From a virus, in the IMG/VR virus record IMGVR_UViG_3300021960_000363, positions 1-28,934 of that record: a stretch of DNA of 28,934 bases; one strand, given 5' to 3'. Positions 6,224 to 15,429 of this stretch are shown in pieces. The stretch's first letter is position 1, and each line of letters opens with the position of its first letter. The notes under the pieces were generated by a model. The model ran no database searches. It had not been told where the DNA came from and worked only from the letters and a program-made list of their open reading frames with translations. Position numbers and translations under genes: made by a program.

Positions 6224-7708
6224 ATGAGCCTAAAGATTGACCCCGCGGAGCTCGACGCGCTGATTAAGGCGACGCGCCGCCCAGAGACACAAGAGCCCGA
6301 GCCTAAGAGCTACGACCTCAACCCCTACGACCTCGACAACCTGAGCGCGGGCGCGGGGGGCTACCTCAGCGGCGACACGCACCAGGGCACCACAACGGGG
6401 CTGAGCTATGCAGCCCTCCGCGCGCTCTCGCGGGTGCCGCTGATCAGCGCGATCATACAGACACGCATTAACCAAATAGCCGAGTTCGCGCGCCCTCAGC
6501 CCGACCGTTACAGCCCGGGCTTTGTGATACAGCGCAAGGACAGCAAAGAGCTAGACGACGCGACGCGCGCGCAGATAGACGCGCTCAGCCGGTGGCTGAT
6601 GAGTTGCGGCGACGCCGACCTCATAGGCGTGACGACGCTAGAGGCGCTTGTACGCCAGGTAATGCGCGACAGCCTCACCTTTGATCAAGCATGTTTTGAG
6701 GTGATCCACGGCGCGGACGGGCTGCCCGTCGCAATTAAGCCCGTGGACGCCTCGACGATACGCCGCGCCGCCGTGAGCGCTGAGGAGCGGGCGAGCGGGC
6801 GCCGCGACCCCGCGCGCGCTGCCTTTGTGCAGGTGATAGACGGGCGAGTAGTGGCGCACTTTACGGCGCGCGAAATGGCGTGGGGCATACGCCGCCCGCG
6901 CGCGGAGCTCGCAGCGCACGGCTACGGCTTCCCAGAGCTTGAGGAGGCGAGCAGCACGATTATAGACATAGTGCACAGCAAGGCCTACAACAGCGCCAAC
7001 TTTACGCACGGGCTACACCTGAGCGGGATACTTGCCGTTAAGAGCAAGATGAGCCCCGCGCTGTTTAGGGCGTTTAGGCGTGAATTCTACTCTATGCTCA
7101 GCGGGCCCGCCGGCGCGAAGAAAACGCCCATTATTCAGCTCGACCCCGAGCAAAAAGAGGAGGTTAGCAGCGTTAACCTCTCAAATAACAATAGAGATAT
7201 GGAATTTAGCGCGTGGCTCAACTTCCTCATTAAAGAGGTGTGCGCGCTCTACCAGCTCGACCCCGCGGAGATAGGTTATCTGTTTGGGAATGAGGGGCAG
7301 AGCAACAGCCTAAACGCGAGCGGGCCGAGCGAGCGCATACTACACAGCCGCGAGAAGGGGCTAAGGCCGACCCTCCGCGCGCTTGAGGGGTGGCTGAACA
7401 GGTGGGTAATAGACGCTTTCGCACCTCACCTAGAGATCTCTTTTGTGGGCATAGAGGCCGACAGCGAGGAGCGGCGCGTGAAAGCGACCGCAGACAAGGT
7501 GAAGGCCTTCCTCACGATCAACGAGGCGCGCGCCGCCTTTGACCTGCCCCCGCTTGAGCAGGGCGGCGACCTCATACTAGATAGCGCGTGGATCAACCAC
7601 CAGAGCCAGCAGGGGGGCGCGGGCGCGGACACGGGCGACGAGGGCGAGGAGGACATAGACCCCGCCGATTATTTTGAGCGCTCAATCCGCATAAAGGCGC
7701 GCTTTTAG
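6224..7708 (+). CDS. Portal protein
   Basis: 494 residues, ATG 6224 with GGAG at 6211-6214; stop TAG. The length and motif order match dodecameric portal proteins of HK97/Mu-type phages. LISAIIQTRINQIAEFARPQ (about residues 75-94) matches the N-terminal wing. DSLTFDQACFEVIHGADGLP (about 148-167) and PVDASTIRR match the core. HLSGILAVKSKMSP and LDPAEIGYLFGNEGQSNSLN (about 345-364) precede the stem and clip helices. The portal nucleates prohead assembly, is the DNA entry channel and docks the terminase. It is separated from terL by ~5.8 kb of fibre and lysis genes and from the remaining head genes by the RNR-helicase insertion, which is an unusual order. Confidence 0.92.
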   Translation: MSLKIDPAELDALIKATRRPETQEPEPKSYDLNPYDLDNLSAGAGGYLSGDTHQGTTTGLSYAALRALSRVPLISAIIQTRINQIAEFARPQPDRYSPGFVIQRKDSKELDDATRAQIDALSRWLMSCGDADLIGVTTLEALVRQVMRDSLTFDQACFEVIHGADGLPVAIKPVDASTIRRAAVSAEERASGRRDPARAAFVQVIDGRVVAHFTAREMAWGIRRPRAELAAHGYGFPELEEASSTIIDIVHSKAYNSANFTHGLHLSGILAVKSKMSPALFRAFRREFYSMLSGPAGAKKTPIIQLDPEQKEEVSSVNLSNNNRDMEFSAWLNFLIKEVCALYQLDPAEIGYLFGNEGQSNSLNASGPSERILHSREKGLRPTLRALEGWLNRWVIDAFAPHLEISFVGIEADSEERRVKATADKVKAFLTINEARAAFDLPPLEQGGDLILDSAWINHQSQQGGAGADTGDEGEEDIDPADYFERSIRIKARF

Positions 7709-7822
7709 CGGGTGAGCTTGCGAGGGGGGCGGGCGCGGGGCTATGCTCGACAATCCGCGCGCCCGCCAGGCTGAAGGGGGGGCGGCGCGCGCCCAAGCAC
7801 CCCCGCCCCCCTTAGAGGCCCT
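7709..7822 (+). promoter_or_regulatory. Structured GC-rich leader upstream of the RNR gene
   Basis: This 114-base gap between portal and nrdJ can fold extensively. AGGGGGGCGGG (7723-7733) pairs perfectly with CCCGCCCCCCT (7802-7812). Inside, GCGCGCCCGCC (7757-7767) pairs with GGCGGCGCGC (7781-7790) with one bulged C. The 3' arm of the outer stem abuts the TAGAGG ribosome-binding site (7813-7818). A 9-base direct repeat CTATGCTCG occurs at 7741-7749 and 7821-7829, the second copy containing the nrdJ start codon. I see no B12-box-like element and no convincing -35/-10 pair. A translation-controlling structure is an inference. Confidence 0.4.
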
Positions 7823-9835
7823 ATGCTCGCTGAGTATGTTTTCAAATCCAAATACGCCCGCCACAACGCAGCCGCGGGGCGCCGCGAGACTTGGCGCGAG
7901 GCGGTAGAGCGCACCGCAGCCATGCACCGCGCGCGCTTCCCCCACGAGCTCGCGCAGGTGGCCGAGGTGCAGGACGCGCTAGAGGCGCGCCAGATACTCC
8001 CCTCTATGCGCGGGCTGCAATTCGCCGGCGCGGGCGTGACCCGTAAAAATATGAGGCTCTATAACTGCACCTCAAGCTACTGCGACCGCCCGCGCTTCTT
8101 TGCGGAGGCGCTTTGGCTGCTGCTCGCGGGCTCAGGTGTGGGCTTCAGCGTACAGCGCCACCACATCGCGCGGCTACCCTCGATCAAGCGCCCGCGCGAC
8201 CGCGCCGAGGTCTATACAATACCCGACTCTATCGAGGGGTGGGCAGAGGCTACACACCGCCTCTTTAGCGCGTACATGGAGCCCGACCGCGGGCGCCCCG
8301 TATTTGATTATACGCTGATACGCCGCGCGGGCTCGCCCCTCAGCGTGGGCGGAACGGCACCAGGCCCCGCGCCCCTCAAGCAAGCGCTAGAAGGGATTGA
8401 GGACATATTGAGAGGCGCCATAGGGCGACGCTTGCGCCCCGTGGAAGCCTTTGACGCTACAATGTTCTTAGCCGACTGCACGCGCACCGCGGGCACCAGG
8501 CGCAGCGCGACCATCGCGCTCTTTAGCGCAGATGATCGAGAGATGATCGAGGCCAAGACCGCCGCGGGGTGGTGGGAGACACACCCGCAGAGGGCCCGCG
8601 CTAATATCAGCGCTGTTATCACGCCGGACACGCCGCGCGAGGTTTACGCGGGGCTATTCGCAGCGGCGCGCGCGTATGGCGAGCCAGGGCTAGTGTACCT
8701 CGACTCGACCGAGTGGGCGGTTAACCCTTGCGTCGAAATTTTAATGTGCCCGACGCTGATCAAGCGCGACGGCGAGGCGGTCGAGCGCTACACCCTCGAC
8801 CTACTCGACCCCGCGCGCCGCGCCGAGAATGAGGCGCAGGGCTACAGCTACGCGAGCGGGTGGAGCGCTTGCAACTTGACCAGCGTAAATGTGGAGGCGG
8901 CGCGCGACGGCGCCCACCTCGCGGAGCTCGCGCGCCTCGCCTCGCGCTTAGGCACCTACCAGGCAGCCTACACGGACACGGGATATTTAGGGCTAGTGAG
9001 CCGTGAGATTATCGAGCGCGAAGCGCTGCTAGGTGTGAGCCTTTGCGGTATGGCCTCGCGCCCCGACCTCACGCTAGACGCGGACACGCTACGCGCCGCG
9101 GCGCTCGCCGCCGTCGAGGAGAACCGCGAGACAGCAGCGCGCGTAGGTATCCGCCAGGCGTCGCGCGTGACTTGTGTTAAGCCCGAGGGCACCGCGAGCC
9201 TAGTTTTAGGCACCTCAAGCGGGATACACCCCGCACACGCGCGCCGCTACCTCCGACGGGTGCAAGCGAGCGAGGCGGAGCCCGTATTTAGAGCGTTTAG
9301 AGATGTTAACCCCCACGCCGTCGAGCGCTCAGCGTGGGGCAGCGATTACGCCGCAGTATTCGCTTGTGAGGGGCGCGGAACGACGCGCGACGAGCTCAGC
9401 GCGCTAGACCTACTCGCGCGCGCCCGCCTCGCGCTGAGCGCGTGGGTGAAGCCAGGCACGGCGCGCCCCTCGCGCCTTGTGGGCGCGTGCCACAATGTGA
9501 GCCTCACGGCGAGCGTTAGACCCGATGAATGGGAGGCCGTGGAGGCTGATCTATGGGAGCACCGCGCAGCCTATCGAGGCGTAAGCCTACTAGGCGCGAC
9601 GGGTGACTATGATTATCCTCAAGCGCCTTTTCAGGCGATCTACACGGACGAGGAGATTGACGCGCAGAACCCCACGCCAGAGCGGCGCGCCGAGATGATT
9701 AAGGCGCGCGAGATGTGGGCGCTGCTCAAAGCGACCTCGCGCCCCGTGGACTATGAAGCGCTCGACGAGGCCGCGGACACGACCGCGCCCCTAGCCGTGG
9801 ACGCTTGCGCCGGTGGTATGTGCGAGCTCAGATGA
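7823..9835 (+). CDS. nrdJ: Adenosylcobalamin-dependent (class II) ribonucleotide reductase
   Basis: 670 residues from ATG 7823. Reduces ribonucleotides to deoxyribonucleotides through a thiyl radical generated from adenosylcobalamin, supplying dNTPs for phage replication. Conserved elements appear in order: PSMRGLQFAGAG (about residues 53-64), YNCTSSY with Cys82 as the substrate-reducing cysteine partner, GSGVGFSVQRHHI, PDSIEGWAEA, NPCVEI with the likely thiyl Cys303 and Glu305, CNLTSVN, and PEGTASLVLGTSSGIHP from residue 454. The C-terminus ends CAGGMCELR; Cys662 and Cys667 form the usual shuttle pair. The lack of an ATP cone, the length and PSMRGLQFAG favour the monomeric RTPR-like subgroup. 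No small subunit or glycyl-radical site is present. It sits inside the head module and overlaps the helicase gene by ATGA, so the two are coupled. Confidence 0.93.
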   Translation: MLAEYVFKSKYARHNAAAGRRETWREAVERTAAMHRARFPHELAQVAEVQDALEARQILPSMRGLQFAGAGVTRKNMRLYNCTSSYCDRPRFFAEALWLLLAGSGVGFSVQRHHIARLPSIKRPRDRAEVYTIPDSIEGWAEATHRLFSAYMEPDRGRPVFDYTLIRRAGSPLSVGGTAPGPAPLKQALEGIEDILRGAIGRRLRPVEAFDATMFLADCTRTAGTRRSATIALFSADDREMIEAKTAAGWWETHPQRARANISAVITPDTPREVYAGLFAAARAYGEPGLVYLDSTEWAVNPCVEILMCPTLIKRDGEAVERYTLDLLDPARRAENEAQGYSYASGWSACNLTSVNVEAARDGAHLAELARLASRLGTYQAAYTDTGYLGLVSREIIEREALLGVSLCGMASRPDLTLDADTLRAAALAAVEENRETAARVGIRQASRVTCVKPEGTASLVLGTSSGIHPAHARRYLRRVQASEAEPVFRAFRDVNPHAVERSAWGSDYAAVFACEGRGTTRDELSALDLLARARLALSAWVKPGTARPSRLVGACHNVSLTASVRPDEWEAVEADLWEHRAAYRGVSLLGATGDYDYPQAPFQAIYTDEEIDAQNPTPERRAEMIKAREMWALLKATSRPVDYEALDEAADTTAPLAVDACAGGMCELR

Positions 9836-11826
9836 ACCCGACGCGCCCCGCCCCGACCATAGACCGCCCGCCGCTATGGACGGCGTTAGACTTCTCAGCG
9901 CTCAGAGGCGCAGGGGCGCAGGACGCCCTAGAGCGCTTAGGCGTGCTCAGGGCGCTAGGTTACGCGCACACGCGCCAGAGCGCCCTAGCGCTGTTAGAGA
10001 GAGCGGGGCGAGGGGTGAGGCTCAGCCCCGCCGAGGAGGAGCGCATAGCGCGCTTAGCGACGCGCTTAACGGATATGTGGGCGGCGTGGACAGACGCAGA
10101 GCGCGATGAGTTTAGCGCCGCCTACCTCGACCACGCGCGACAGCCTCACGCGGCGCGCCCCGTATGGGTGGAGGCCTACCAGGGCACGCCCGAGGCGCTC
10201 ACCTCGCCTTATACGCCGCACCTCTACCAAGCGCGAGCGATAGCCTTTAGCCTCGCGCACCCGCGGGCGCTGCTCGCGCTTGAGATGGGGCTAGGAAAGA
10301 CGCTCATAGCGCTCTACGCGGCGCATGAGCTACTAGCGCGGGGCGAGGTGGCGCGGGTGATCATCGCGGCGCCTAAGAGCGCGCACGGGGCATGGAGGAA
10401 GCATTTAGAGATGAGCGCGCGCCCCTCTCAGGTACTCACAGGGGCGACGCCCGAGAAGCGCGAGCGGGCCTATACGGCGCTCTATTACGGGCGCGTTGAG
10501 CTGTTAGTGATCACCCACCAGACACTAGCGCTCGATTACGCTTACTTTGAGCGCATACTGAGCGCGGCGCCGGGGCTGCTGATACTCGACGAGGCGCACA
10601 AGGCTAAAGCGCAGGACGGACAAATAGCGCGGGCCTTTGAGGCGCTCGCGGAGCGCGCCGCGCGGGTGTTAGGGCTCACCGGCACGCCGGCGCCTAACCG
10701 CGTTGAGGACTTCTATTTTGTGATCGACCGCATAGCGCCAGGGGCGCTAGGTGATTATCAAGACTTTTGCGCCCGATACACTTACAGAGTTTATGACGCT
10801 TGGAGCTCAACGCAGGGCGCGAGCTACACCGCGGGGGCGCTGAGAGCAGACACGCTAGGCGAGCTGCACGAGCGCCTTAAGCGCGTGCTGTTTGTGCGGA
10901 CGGCGACAGACCCCGACGCCAGGCTAGACCTGCCCCCGCGCGTTGACCTCGCGCCGCGCGTGGAGCTCGACGAGATACAGAGGCGCATACTGCGAGCGCT
11001 CGCGCACGCCCAGATAGAGCGCGAGGAACACCCCGACGCGCACGCCGAGGCGCTGAGCGGGGCGCGTGGACACCTCGCGCAGATAGCCGCGGAGGGGGCG
11101 ACGGCTAACGCAGCGGCTCTAGGCGTGAGGATCGAGCAGCTAGGCATAAGCCCCGCGCTATTCTCACCCGCCTTTGCACGGCTCGCGCCCGAGTACGAAG
11201 CGCCTAAGCTAACGCTGATAGCCGACCAAATAGCGGCGCACCTAAGCGCAGACCCCGACGCGGGCGCCGTGCTGTTTTGCGAGTACACGGGCGCGCTTGA
11301 GCTCGCGCGGGCTGCACTTGTGCGGCGAGGTGTGCCCCCCGACCTCATCGCGCTCTACACCGGCGACACGAGCCCCACCAGGCGCGCCGAGATCGAGCGG
11401 GGCCTTAACAGCGGCGCCCTCCGCGTAGTGTGTGGACAGACGCGGGCGCTTGAGACGGGGGCAAACCTACAGGAGCGCGCCGACTTTGTAGCGCACCTCT
11501 CGACGCCCTGGAGCCCCGACACGCTCGCGCAGAGTACCGCGCGCGTTTACCGCCAGGGGCAGCGGCGCCCCGTTAAAGTATTAAGACCCTCAAGCACGCC
11601 GTTAGAGGAGGCAAAAAACGCCGCTCTAACAGCTAAGATAATGCGCGCCGCCGCCCTCACGGGGGCGCTCACCGACGCCGACGCGCGGATTATCGAGACA
11701 AGCGCCGACCCCAGAAAGCGCAGAGCACAACGCGCCTTGTTTGAGCGCGGCGCCTACTCTTATGCTATCATTACAGAGCTTTTAGACCTACCCACACCGC
11801 GAGAGGGGGGGCCGTGTACCGCATAG
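9832..11826 (+). CDS. SNF2-family (superfamily 2) DNA helicase/translocase
   Basis: 664 residues from ATG 9832, which overlaps the RNR stop as ATGA; an in-frame ATG at 9805 lies within the RNR gene and is not preferred. Both RecA-like lobes are present: EMGLGKT (Walker A, Lys156), DEAHKAK (Walker B, Asp253-His256), LTGTPAPN (motif III), then in lobe 2 GANLQERADFVAHLSTPWSP (motif V) and QSTARVYRQGQRRP (motif VI, arginines 571 and 574). The Q..R..R.GQ motif VI is diagnostic of SNF2/SWI2 enzymes. These use ATP to translocate on double-stranded DNA. About 130 residues precede the Q/Walker region, without a domain I recognise. Role in the phage is unknown: replication restart, transcription or displacement of host proteins from incoming DNA are possible. 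Confidence 0.92.
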   Translation: MNPTRPAPTIDRPPLWTALDFSALRGAGAQDALERLGVLRALGYAHTRQSALALLERAGRGVRLSPAEEERIARLATRLTDMWAAWTDAERDEFSAAYLDHARQPHAARPVWVEAYQGTPEALTSPYTPHLYQARAIAFSLAHPRALLALEMGLGKTLIALYAAHELLARGEVARVIIAAPKSAHGAWRKHLEMSARPSQVLTGATPEKRERAYTALYYGRVELLVITHQTLALDYAYFERILSAAPGLLILDEAHKAKAQDGQIARAFEALAERAARVLGLTGTPAPNRVEDFYFVIDRIAPGALGDYQDFCARYTYRVYDAWSSTQGASYTAGALRADTLGELHERLKRVLFVRTATDPDARLDLPPRVDLAPRVELDEIQRRILRALAHAQIEREEHPDAHAEALSGARGHLAQIAAEGATANAAALGVRIEQLGISPALFSPAFARLAPEYEAPKLTLIADQIAAHLSADPDAGAVLFCEYTGALELARAALVRRGVPPDLIALYTGDTSPTRRAEIERGLNSGALRVVCGQTRALETGANLQERADFVAHLSTPWSPDTLAQSTARVYRQGQRRPVKVLRPSSTPLEEAKNAALTAKIMRAAALTGALTDADARIIETSADPRKRRAQRALFERGAYSYAIITELLDLPTPREGGPCTA

Positions 11827-12977
11827 ACATTAACGGCACTCGCGCAGCGCTTAGCGACCCTCTAACGCTGTGGGAGATCACGCGCCAGCTATTGAGCCAC
11901 CGCGGGCGCCGCGGGCCTATCAAGATCAGCGCGGGCGGGGTGAGCGGCGCGGTAGACCTCGAGCCCGGCGCGCCAATAATGCCCATCATCGACCTACTCA
12001 AAGCGCGAGGGCGTGGGGGCGAGGTCGAGCTAGTGCGCGAGCTCGCGGAGGAGATGGGCGCCCGCTTTGAACGCCGCGCCGACACCCTCGCCGACGACCT
12101 CGCCGCGCTACTGCTCGACGCGGCGCCCGCGCCGGTGCAGAAGGCGATAGACACCGACGACGACGGGCGCAGCCACCCCGCCAAATACTTTACAGGGCTC
12201 GACGCTAAGACGCGCGCCGCGCGTGAGCGGGTGATAGAGGCGCGACAAGATGAAGGGATAACGGGGCGCGAGCTCTACGCCGACCTACCAGGCGACGAGG
12301 AGCCCACGCGCCCATCGCAGTACACGCGCACAGAGATAGCCGCGCGGGTGCGCGATGAGATGAAGGGCCCAGGTAAAGAGGCCTTCTTAAGAGCCGCCGC
12401 CGAGGTGGGAGGGGTGCGCCGCGGGCTGCTGAGGCAGGTTTACGACCGCGGGCTAAAGGCGTGGGCGACCAGCGGACACCGCCCAGGCGCGACCGCTGAG
12501 CAGTGGGCCATAGCGCGCGTTTATAGCTTCCTCTCAGGCGGCAAGACGCGCACGACAGCGGACGCCGACATAGCGCGCCAAGCGGACGCCGACGCGCTCA
12601 GCAAGGCGGGGCTGCCCCCAGGGCTCACGCGCCCCCCCGAGAGCGTAGCGCGCGAGGCGCGGCGCGGGCTCGCGCTGAGGCGGAAGCACAAGCGCGGAGG
12701 GCTGAGCACTCAAGAGGCGGGCGCCCAGGGCATAGGCTCAGGCGTGCAGCGCGCTGTTAACCTCGCGCACCGCGACCCCCTCAGCGTGGACACGCTCAAA
12801 ATGATGAGGGGCTTCTTTTCCAGGCACGAGCGCAACGCGCGGGGCACTCACGCCGACGGGGGCCCGAGCGCGGGCGCTATCGCTTGGCTGCTGTGGGGAG
12901 GCGACGCGGGGCGCGCGTGGGTGAACCGCACGCTAGACACCATCGAGCGCCTAGAGGCGCAGGAGGCCAAGAATTGA
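11814..12977 (+). CDS. Multi-domain phage accessory protein (DUF-type domains, PAKYFTGL / GGDAG motifs)
   Basis: 387 residues from GTG 11814, overlapping the helicase by 13 bases; a seven-G run just upstream may serve ribosome binding. I recognise three small recurring phage modules without known chemistry. SHPAKYFTGLDAKTRAARER with a following PSQYTRTE (about residues 120-180) is a short basic module. GHRPGATAEQWAIARVYSFL with SGGKTRTTADADIA (about 220-258) is the second. MMRGFFSRHERNARG and PSAGAIAWLLWGGDAGRAWV (about 325-375) form the third. Such modules turn up fused to phage head proteins, proteases and polyvalent proteins in other phages (from memory of the families). The first ~100 residues are unrecognised. 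Translated in a chain with the DdrB-like gene downstream; probably a virion or ejected protein. Confidence 0.75.
   Translation: MYRIDINGTRAALSDPLTLWEITRQLLSHRGRRGPIKISAGGVSGAVDLEPGAPIMPIIDLLKARGRGGEVELVRELAEEMGARFERRADTLADDLAALLLDAAPAPVQKAIDTDDDGRSHPAKYFTGLDAKTRAARERVIEARQDEGITGRELYADLPGDEEPTRPSQYTRTEIAARVRDEMKGPGKEAFLRAAAEVGGVRRGLLRQVYDRGLKAWATSGHRPGATAEQWAIARVYSFLSGGKTRTTADADIARQADADALSKAGLPPGLTRPPESVAREARRGLALRRKHKRGGLSTQEAGAQGIGSGVQRAVNLAHRDPLSVDTLKMMRGFFSRHERNARGTHADGGPSAGAIAWLLWGGDAGRAWVNRTLDTIERLEAQEAKN
12961..12976 (+). promoter_or_regulatory. Ribosome-binding site and TTG start deciding the 816-aa gene
   Basis: AGGAGG at 12961-12966 is followed eight bases later by TTG 12974-12976, which overlaps the stop TGA (12975-12977) of the gene before. 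The resulting N-terminus MIFSDLIKAAQHKYIKRVP fits the family. An ATG further upstream at 12884 would add ~30 residues of out-of-frame-like sequence lying wholly within the previous gene. Confidence 0.75.
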
Positions 12978-15424
12978 TATTCAGCGACCTGATCAAAGCC
13001 GCACAGCACAAATACATTAAGCGCGTACCGAAGGCGGGCGGTAAGGGCTATCAATACTTTTACAGCGAGACGGGGGGCGGGGGCGTCGCGCTAGAGCAGC
13101 ACATGAAAGAAAAGGCCGCTTTTAGGCTCACCCATAAGGGCCAAGAGGGCCACTTTCACATCACCGCAGTTAACGGCGACCTGGTGAGCGTGAAGCACGA
13201 CGAGAGCGGCGCGACTGCTGAAATGACACGCGCGGAGCTCGCCGCGCTGCTGAGGGCGCACCACGCGCCAGCGCTGAGCGCCCATGTAGAGCGCGCGGAG
13301 AAGCGCGCCGCGCAGGCCGCCTCACAGCTCGCCGCGGCTAAGCGCGCCGCGGGCATGAAAGAGGCGCCCGCGCCCGCACCCGCGCCGGCGCCCGCAGCCA
13401 AGCGCGAGAGAGAGAACAATTTTGAGACAATGCCAGAGAGCGAGGGCGCCGGCTACACGGCCGTGGACAAAGCGCTAGGCAAGGCGGCGCGCGCCGCCCT
13501 CCGCGCTGATCTCAGCAAGGCGCTAGTGGACGGCGACGCCGCGCGCGTTGAGCAGCTCTATATGCGCCAAGACGCGGACGCGGCGCACACGGGCGACGCG
13601 CCCGTTGACGCGCTTATAAGGGGGCTCATCTACGCGGCGCCCGCTTCACAGGACATAGACGGCAGCCGCAGACGCCAGGCGCGAGGGAAAGAGCGCGCTG
13701 ATATGCGGAAGGCGCTTGAGGCGGCGACCGCGAGCGGCGCGCTACGCGAGACGACCACAAAGAACGGCGCGAAGGTTTACACGCCAGGGCCCGCGAGCGC
13801 CTCGCGCTCACCTAATAGCGCGTGGAGCCTCGCGCTACTCGGCGGGCGCTATGAGTTCACCTTTGACGACTTCTCACAGCCCAACGAGCACAACGGCACC
13901 CCCGCGACCTCTTACGAGGAGCTCAGCGAGGAGGATCAGCGCGAGCCCGCGCAGAAGGACGCCGCAAAGGTCAACGACCTACTCGACCAGATTAGCGCGC
14001 TTGTAAAGGCTAACCCCGCCCTCGCCAACGACCCCCGCGTTATCGCGCTGCTAGGCTCCACGGGCGAGCCTAAGCGCGAGGGGCGCGAGATGGAGATTAT
14101 TCTAGCGGGGCTGCCAGGACAGAGCGAGCGCCAAAAGGCGCGCTATGTGCTCATCGAGGCGGGCGACGCGATACCTTCACACGACCCGCTCAGCTTCTCG
14201 CCGCGCGCGGACTACCCCGAGGGCATACAAGAGCGCGCCTATCACCAGGACAAGGGCGAGCAACTAAAGGTGTTGCGCAACGCCTCAGCCTTTAACCCCG
14301 ACTTTATGATTAACACCAACCCCGACGCCACCAACGGCGCGCCCATCATCACCCCCGAGGGCGTAGTGTTAGGCGGGAACAGCCGCACAATGACACTACA
14401 GCGCGTTTACGCCAACCAGCCCGAGCACGCCGCCGCCTACAAGCGGAAGCTGAAAGAGGAGGCCGCCGCCTTTGGCTTCTCGCCCGCCGACATAGACGCT
14501 CTAAAGGCGCCTATGCTAGTGCGCGTTTACGACCCGCCGGCGGACGATACAAAGACGCTCGCCCAGATAGTGCGCGCCGCGAATGTTACTAAAATGCAAG
14601 GTATGGAGGGCCGCATTAAGGGGCGCGCCCTCGCCTCTCAGCTCAGCGAGGACACGCTAAGAACGCTCAAGAGCACTCTAGCGCGCGTGCCTTCTGATTA
14701 CTCAATCAACCGCTTCCTCACCAAGCCGAGCGGCGCGCTTACCGACTTCCTCACAGCTCTCAGGCGCGACAAGATCATCAGCGACCAGAACGCCGTTGAA
14801 TATATCCGCGAGGACGGAACGCTAAACGCCAACGGGCGCGAGCTAGTAGAGCAAACGCTGATAGGCTATGTGCTCAGAGACGAGGCGCTCTTAGCAAGCC
14901 TCGATTACTCCACATACGAGAACCTAACCATTGCCGTGGGCAAGCTCGCCGCCCAGGGGCTGAGCGAGCAGACGCGCAAGAGCCTAGCCGACGCCGTGGC
15001 GGTCTTTAATTACGCGCTCTCAAAGGACATTATCAAAGCACGCCAGACGCCCGAGAAGCGCGACGCGAATATTAGAGAAATGCTGTTTGGGCAAAGCACT
15101 TTTGACTTTGGAGAGCAGCGCGGCGAAACCCTCGCCTCCGCGCGCGATATTCGCAGCATGATTAACCGCGTGAGCGGCGACCCTCTAGCTAATAGCTTCC
15201 TAAAGCTTTTTGTGCTGAACCCCACGCCGCGCGCGCTTGAGGACAGCATTGACGAGTTTATCAGCCTTACGGAAGCGCCCGAGGTGGAGGATTTTTTTGC
15301 AGCGCCCCCGCTAGACTATAACGACGCCGCCGCCAAGCTAAGCGAGGCGCTCGCGGACAAGCACAGCCTACCCGACGAGGCGCGCGGCGCCTATCGCTCG
15401 ATAGACGACGCACAAGGAGCCTAA
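12974..15424 (+). CDS. Polyvalent-type protein with DdrB/ParB-like domain
   Basis: 816 residues from TTG 12974. The N-terminal module (about 1-115) begins IFSDLIKAAQHKYIKRVPKA and GKGYQYFY, a basic motif frequent at the start of phage and mobile-element proteins. A Pro/Ala linker (PAPAPAPAPA, about 133-142) and an unassigned middle follow. From about 410 the sequence matches the ParB-like domain seen in phage P1 DdrB and other polyvalent proteins. Its elements are SFSPRADYPEGIQERAY, FNPDFMINTNPDATNGAPII and EGVVLGGNSRTMTLQRVY (GGNSR at residues 467-471), then a helical region with VTKMQGMEGRIKGRALASQL. Such proteins are packaged and ejected with the genome and act on DNA soon after entry, often against restriction (known for P1). 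Whether this one is a nuclease, an NTP-binding protein or structural is not decided by sequence. Confidence 0.8.
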   Translation: MIFSDLIKAAQHKYIKRVPKAGGKGYQYFYSETGGGGVALEQHMKEKAAFRLTHKGQEGHFHITAVNGDLVSVKHDESGATAEMTRAELAALLRAHHAPALSAHVERAEKRAAQAASQLAAAKRAAGMKEAPAPAPAPAPAAKRERENNFETMPESEGAGYTAVDKALGKAARAALRADLSKALVDGDAARVEQLYMRQDADAAHTGDAPVDALIRGLIYAAPASQDIDGSRRRQARGKERADMRKALEAATASGALRETTTKNGAKVYTPGPASASRSPNSAWSLALLGGRYEFTFDDFSQPNEHNGTPATSYEELSEEDQREPAQKDAAKVNDLLDQISALVKANPALANDPRVIALLGSTGEPKREGREMEIILAGLPGQSERQKARYVLIEAGDAIPSHDPLSFSPRADYPEGIQERAYHQDKGEQLKVLRNASAFNPDFMINTNPDATNGAPIITPEGVVLGGNSRTMTLQRVYANQPEHAAAYKRKLKEEAAAFGFSPADIDALKAPMLVRVYDPPADDTKTLAQIVRAANVTKMQGMEGRIKGRALASQLSEDTLRTLKSTLARVPSDYSINRFLTKPSGALTDFLTALRRDKIISDQNAVEYIREDGTLNANGRELVEQTLIGYVLRDEALLASLDYSTYENLTIAVGKLAAQGLSEQTRKSLADAVAVFNYALSKDIIKARQTPEKRDANIREMLFGQSTFDFGEQRGETLASARDIRSMINRVSGDPLANSFLKLFVLNPTPRALEDSIDEFISLTEAPEVEDFFAAPPLDYNDAAAKLSEALADKHSLPDEARGAYRSIDDAQGA

Positions 15425-15429
15425 CCCCC

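Noticed and set aside
7709-7822. Cobalamin riboswitch upstream of the class II RNR
   Set aside because: The gap is too short and has no B12-box-like sequence.
12884-12973. ATG 12884 as start of the DdrB/ParB-like gene
   Set aside because: The added residues are an Arg-rich translation of the preceding gene's other frame; TTG 12974 has AGGAGG at the right distance and a family-like N-terminus.
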